Translations under genes and position numbers: made by a program
The notes under the pieces: model-generated
What the model was told of the DNA's origin: nothing
Database searches by the model: none
What the model saw: only the letters and a program-made list of their open reading frames with translations
Source of the DNA: Flavobacteria bacterium BAL38
GTDB taxonomy: Bacteria; Bacteroidota; Bacteroidia; Flavobacteriales; Flavobacteriaceae
DNA length: 64,000 bases
Reading direction: 5' to 3'
Assembly (NCBI GenBank): GCA_000169355.1
Contig: AAXX01000005.1
Span: 112,307-176,306, forward strand
Part shown: positions 63,153-64,000 of the stretch, piece after piece
Layout of the letters: each line of letters begins with the position of its first letter
How positions within the stretch are numbered: the first letter of the stretch is position 1

Positions 63153-64000
63153 ATGTCAAATATACCAGACGATAGTTTTAGAGATTCAATTGCAACAATA
63201 AATGCAGATGGAAATAGAAATTTTATCCATCCAAAGAAACCTTCTGGACCATTTTACGAAAAAAGAAAATTATTAAGTTATTTTCTTTTGGTTTTTTTAA
63301 TTGCATCTCCTTTTATTAAAATAAGAGGAAATCAATTTTTAATGTTTAATGTACTAGAAAGACGTTTTAGTATTTTCGGATTTGCATTTTGGCCTCAAGA
63401 TTTTCATTTATTTGTAATTTCAATGATTGTTGGAGTTGTTGGATTAACTCTTTTTACAGTTGCATTTGGTAGAATTTTTTGTGGTTGGTTTTGTCCGCAA
63501 ACTATTTTTATGGAAATGGTTTTTAGACGTATAGAATATTGGATTGATGGAGACAGAGGTGCACAAATACGATTAGCAAAACAAAAGTGGGATGCTGAAA
63601 AAATAAGAAAAAGAGTTACTAAATGGATTGTCTTTTTTATTTTTTCATTCTTTATTGCCAATGTTTTTTTAGCGTATTTAATTAGCAGTGACGAACTAAT
63701 AAAGATGATTACCGAAGGTCCTGCAACTAATATGAGTACACTTATTGCCTTATTGATTTTTACAGGAGTATTCTATTTTGTTTTTGCTTGGTTTAGAGAA
63801 CAAGTATGTATTATTGCTTGTCCATATGGTAGAATGCAAGGTGTTTTATTAGATAACAAATCTATAAATGTAGCTTATGACCATGTTAGAGGAGAAGGGA
63901 AAACCGGAAGAGCTAAATGGGATAAAAGAGAAAACAGAGAAGAAACAGGTAAAGGAGATTGTATAGATTGTAATCAATGCGTTGTAGTTTGTCCAACAGG
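63153..64000 (+). CDS. ccoG: Cytochrome c oxidase accessory protein CcoG, 3' end outside window
   Basis: The first 282 residues are visible; the frame is open at the right edge. Membrane segments near 40-60, 86-108, 155-178 and 190-212 are seen, with GRIFCGWFCPQTIFMEM near 110-126 (the CcoG CxxxCP motif), a second CIIACPYGRMQGV near 220-232, and the first cysteines of a ferredoxin-type cluster CIDCNQCVVVCPTG at the edge. CcoG is a membrane cupric reductase needed for cbb3 assembly. Confidence 0.93.
   Translation, partial: MSNIPDDSFRDSIATINADGNRNFIHPKKPSGPFYEKRKLLSYFLLVFLIASPFIKIRGNQFLMFNVLERRFSIFGFAFWPQDFHLFVISMIVGVVGLTLFTVAFGRIFCGWFCPQTIFMEMVFRRIEYWIDGDRGAQIRLAKQKWDAEKIRKRVTKWIVFFIFSFFIANVFLAYLISSDELIKMITEGPATNMSTLIALLIFTGVFYFVFAWFREQVCIIACPYGRMQGVLLDNKSINVAYDHVRGEGKTGRAKWDKRENREETGKGDCIDCNQCVVVCPT

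Noticed and set aside
63404..63661. Open frame on the minus strand near the right end
   Set aside because: It is antisense to ccoG, whose plus-strand frame is open from 63153 to the window end and carries conserved cysteine motifs.

Overview
The window is a 64 kb piece of an AT-rich Bacteroidetes chromosome, most likely a Flavobacterium or a close relative in the Flavobacteriaceae. This rests on promoters with the TTG...TANNTTTG layout known for the Bacteroidetes housekeeping sigma factor (clear before the SRP RNA, pyrR, ahpC and lpdA), a fused ccoN-ccoO oxidase gene, lipoprotein and Sec signals of flavobacterial style, a mevalonate-pathway HMG-CoA synthase, and families that I know mainly from this group (DUF6952-like, DUF5723-like, DUF5117-type metalloprotease, Brp/Blh plus proteorhodopsin). 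No rRNA, tRNA, CRISPR array, prophage or insertion sequence was seen. The one RNA gene found is the SRP RNA.

Layout. 1-5 kb: truncated secreted esterase, a peroxide-defence operon (peroxiredoxin, thioredoxin, small DUF6952-like protein), NhaC-type antiporter and a PLP trans-sulfuration enzyme divergent from an Lrp/AsnC regulator. 5-16 kb: lipoamide dehydrogenase, an endonuclease/phosphatase-like protein beside dispersed repeats, DoxX, pabB, a lipoprotein hydrolase, tilS broken by a one-base frameshift, dsbD-like reductase, a PLP racemase with a GNAT acetyltransferase. 16-28 kb: comM/yifB, DUF2452-like and TIGR03643-like genes, a SET-domain gene with no normal start codon, HMG-CoA synthase, YpfJ-like metallopeptidase, panB-rluA-DUF5723-like cluster, nhaD, serine deaminase. 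28-39 kb: dnaK, a large secreted metalloprotease, nitronate monooxygenase-like and DUF4442 genes, glutaminyl cyclase, SRP RNA, dipeptide epimerase. 39-48 kb: blh and proteorhodopsin (divergent), transaldolase-like fsa, ABC-F ATPase, pyrR-pyrB-rnz. 48-53 kb: a light-damage operon SRPBCC-SDR-photolyase-photolyase. 54-56 kb: MarR-nitroreductase-YceI operon. 56-64 kb: Crp/Fnr regulator and the cbb3 oxidase cluster ccoI, ccoS, ccoNO, ccoQ, ccoP, ccoG (last gene cut by the window end).

The most notable observation is regulatory. The same 34-bp palindrome, TTTGTTTRAY-N14-RTTAAACAAA, occurs three times, always with exactly 14 bp between arms: between blh and proteorhodopsin, in front of the SRPBCC-SDR-photolyase operon, and in front of the TIGR03643-like gene. 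It looks like the operator of a light or photo-oxidative regulon that links rhodopsin, retinal synthesis and DNA photorepair; no regulator for it is encoded here. Two further operator systems can be read directly: a pair of ATGA-N6-TCAT Crp/Fnr boxes placed at exactly the same distance from the -7 elements of ccoI and ccoS, and two identical ATTTGTA-TG-TACAAAT palindromes 30 bp apart over the marR promoter.
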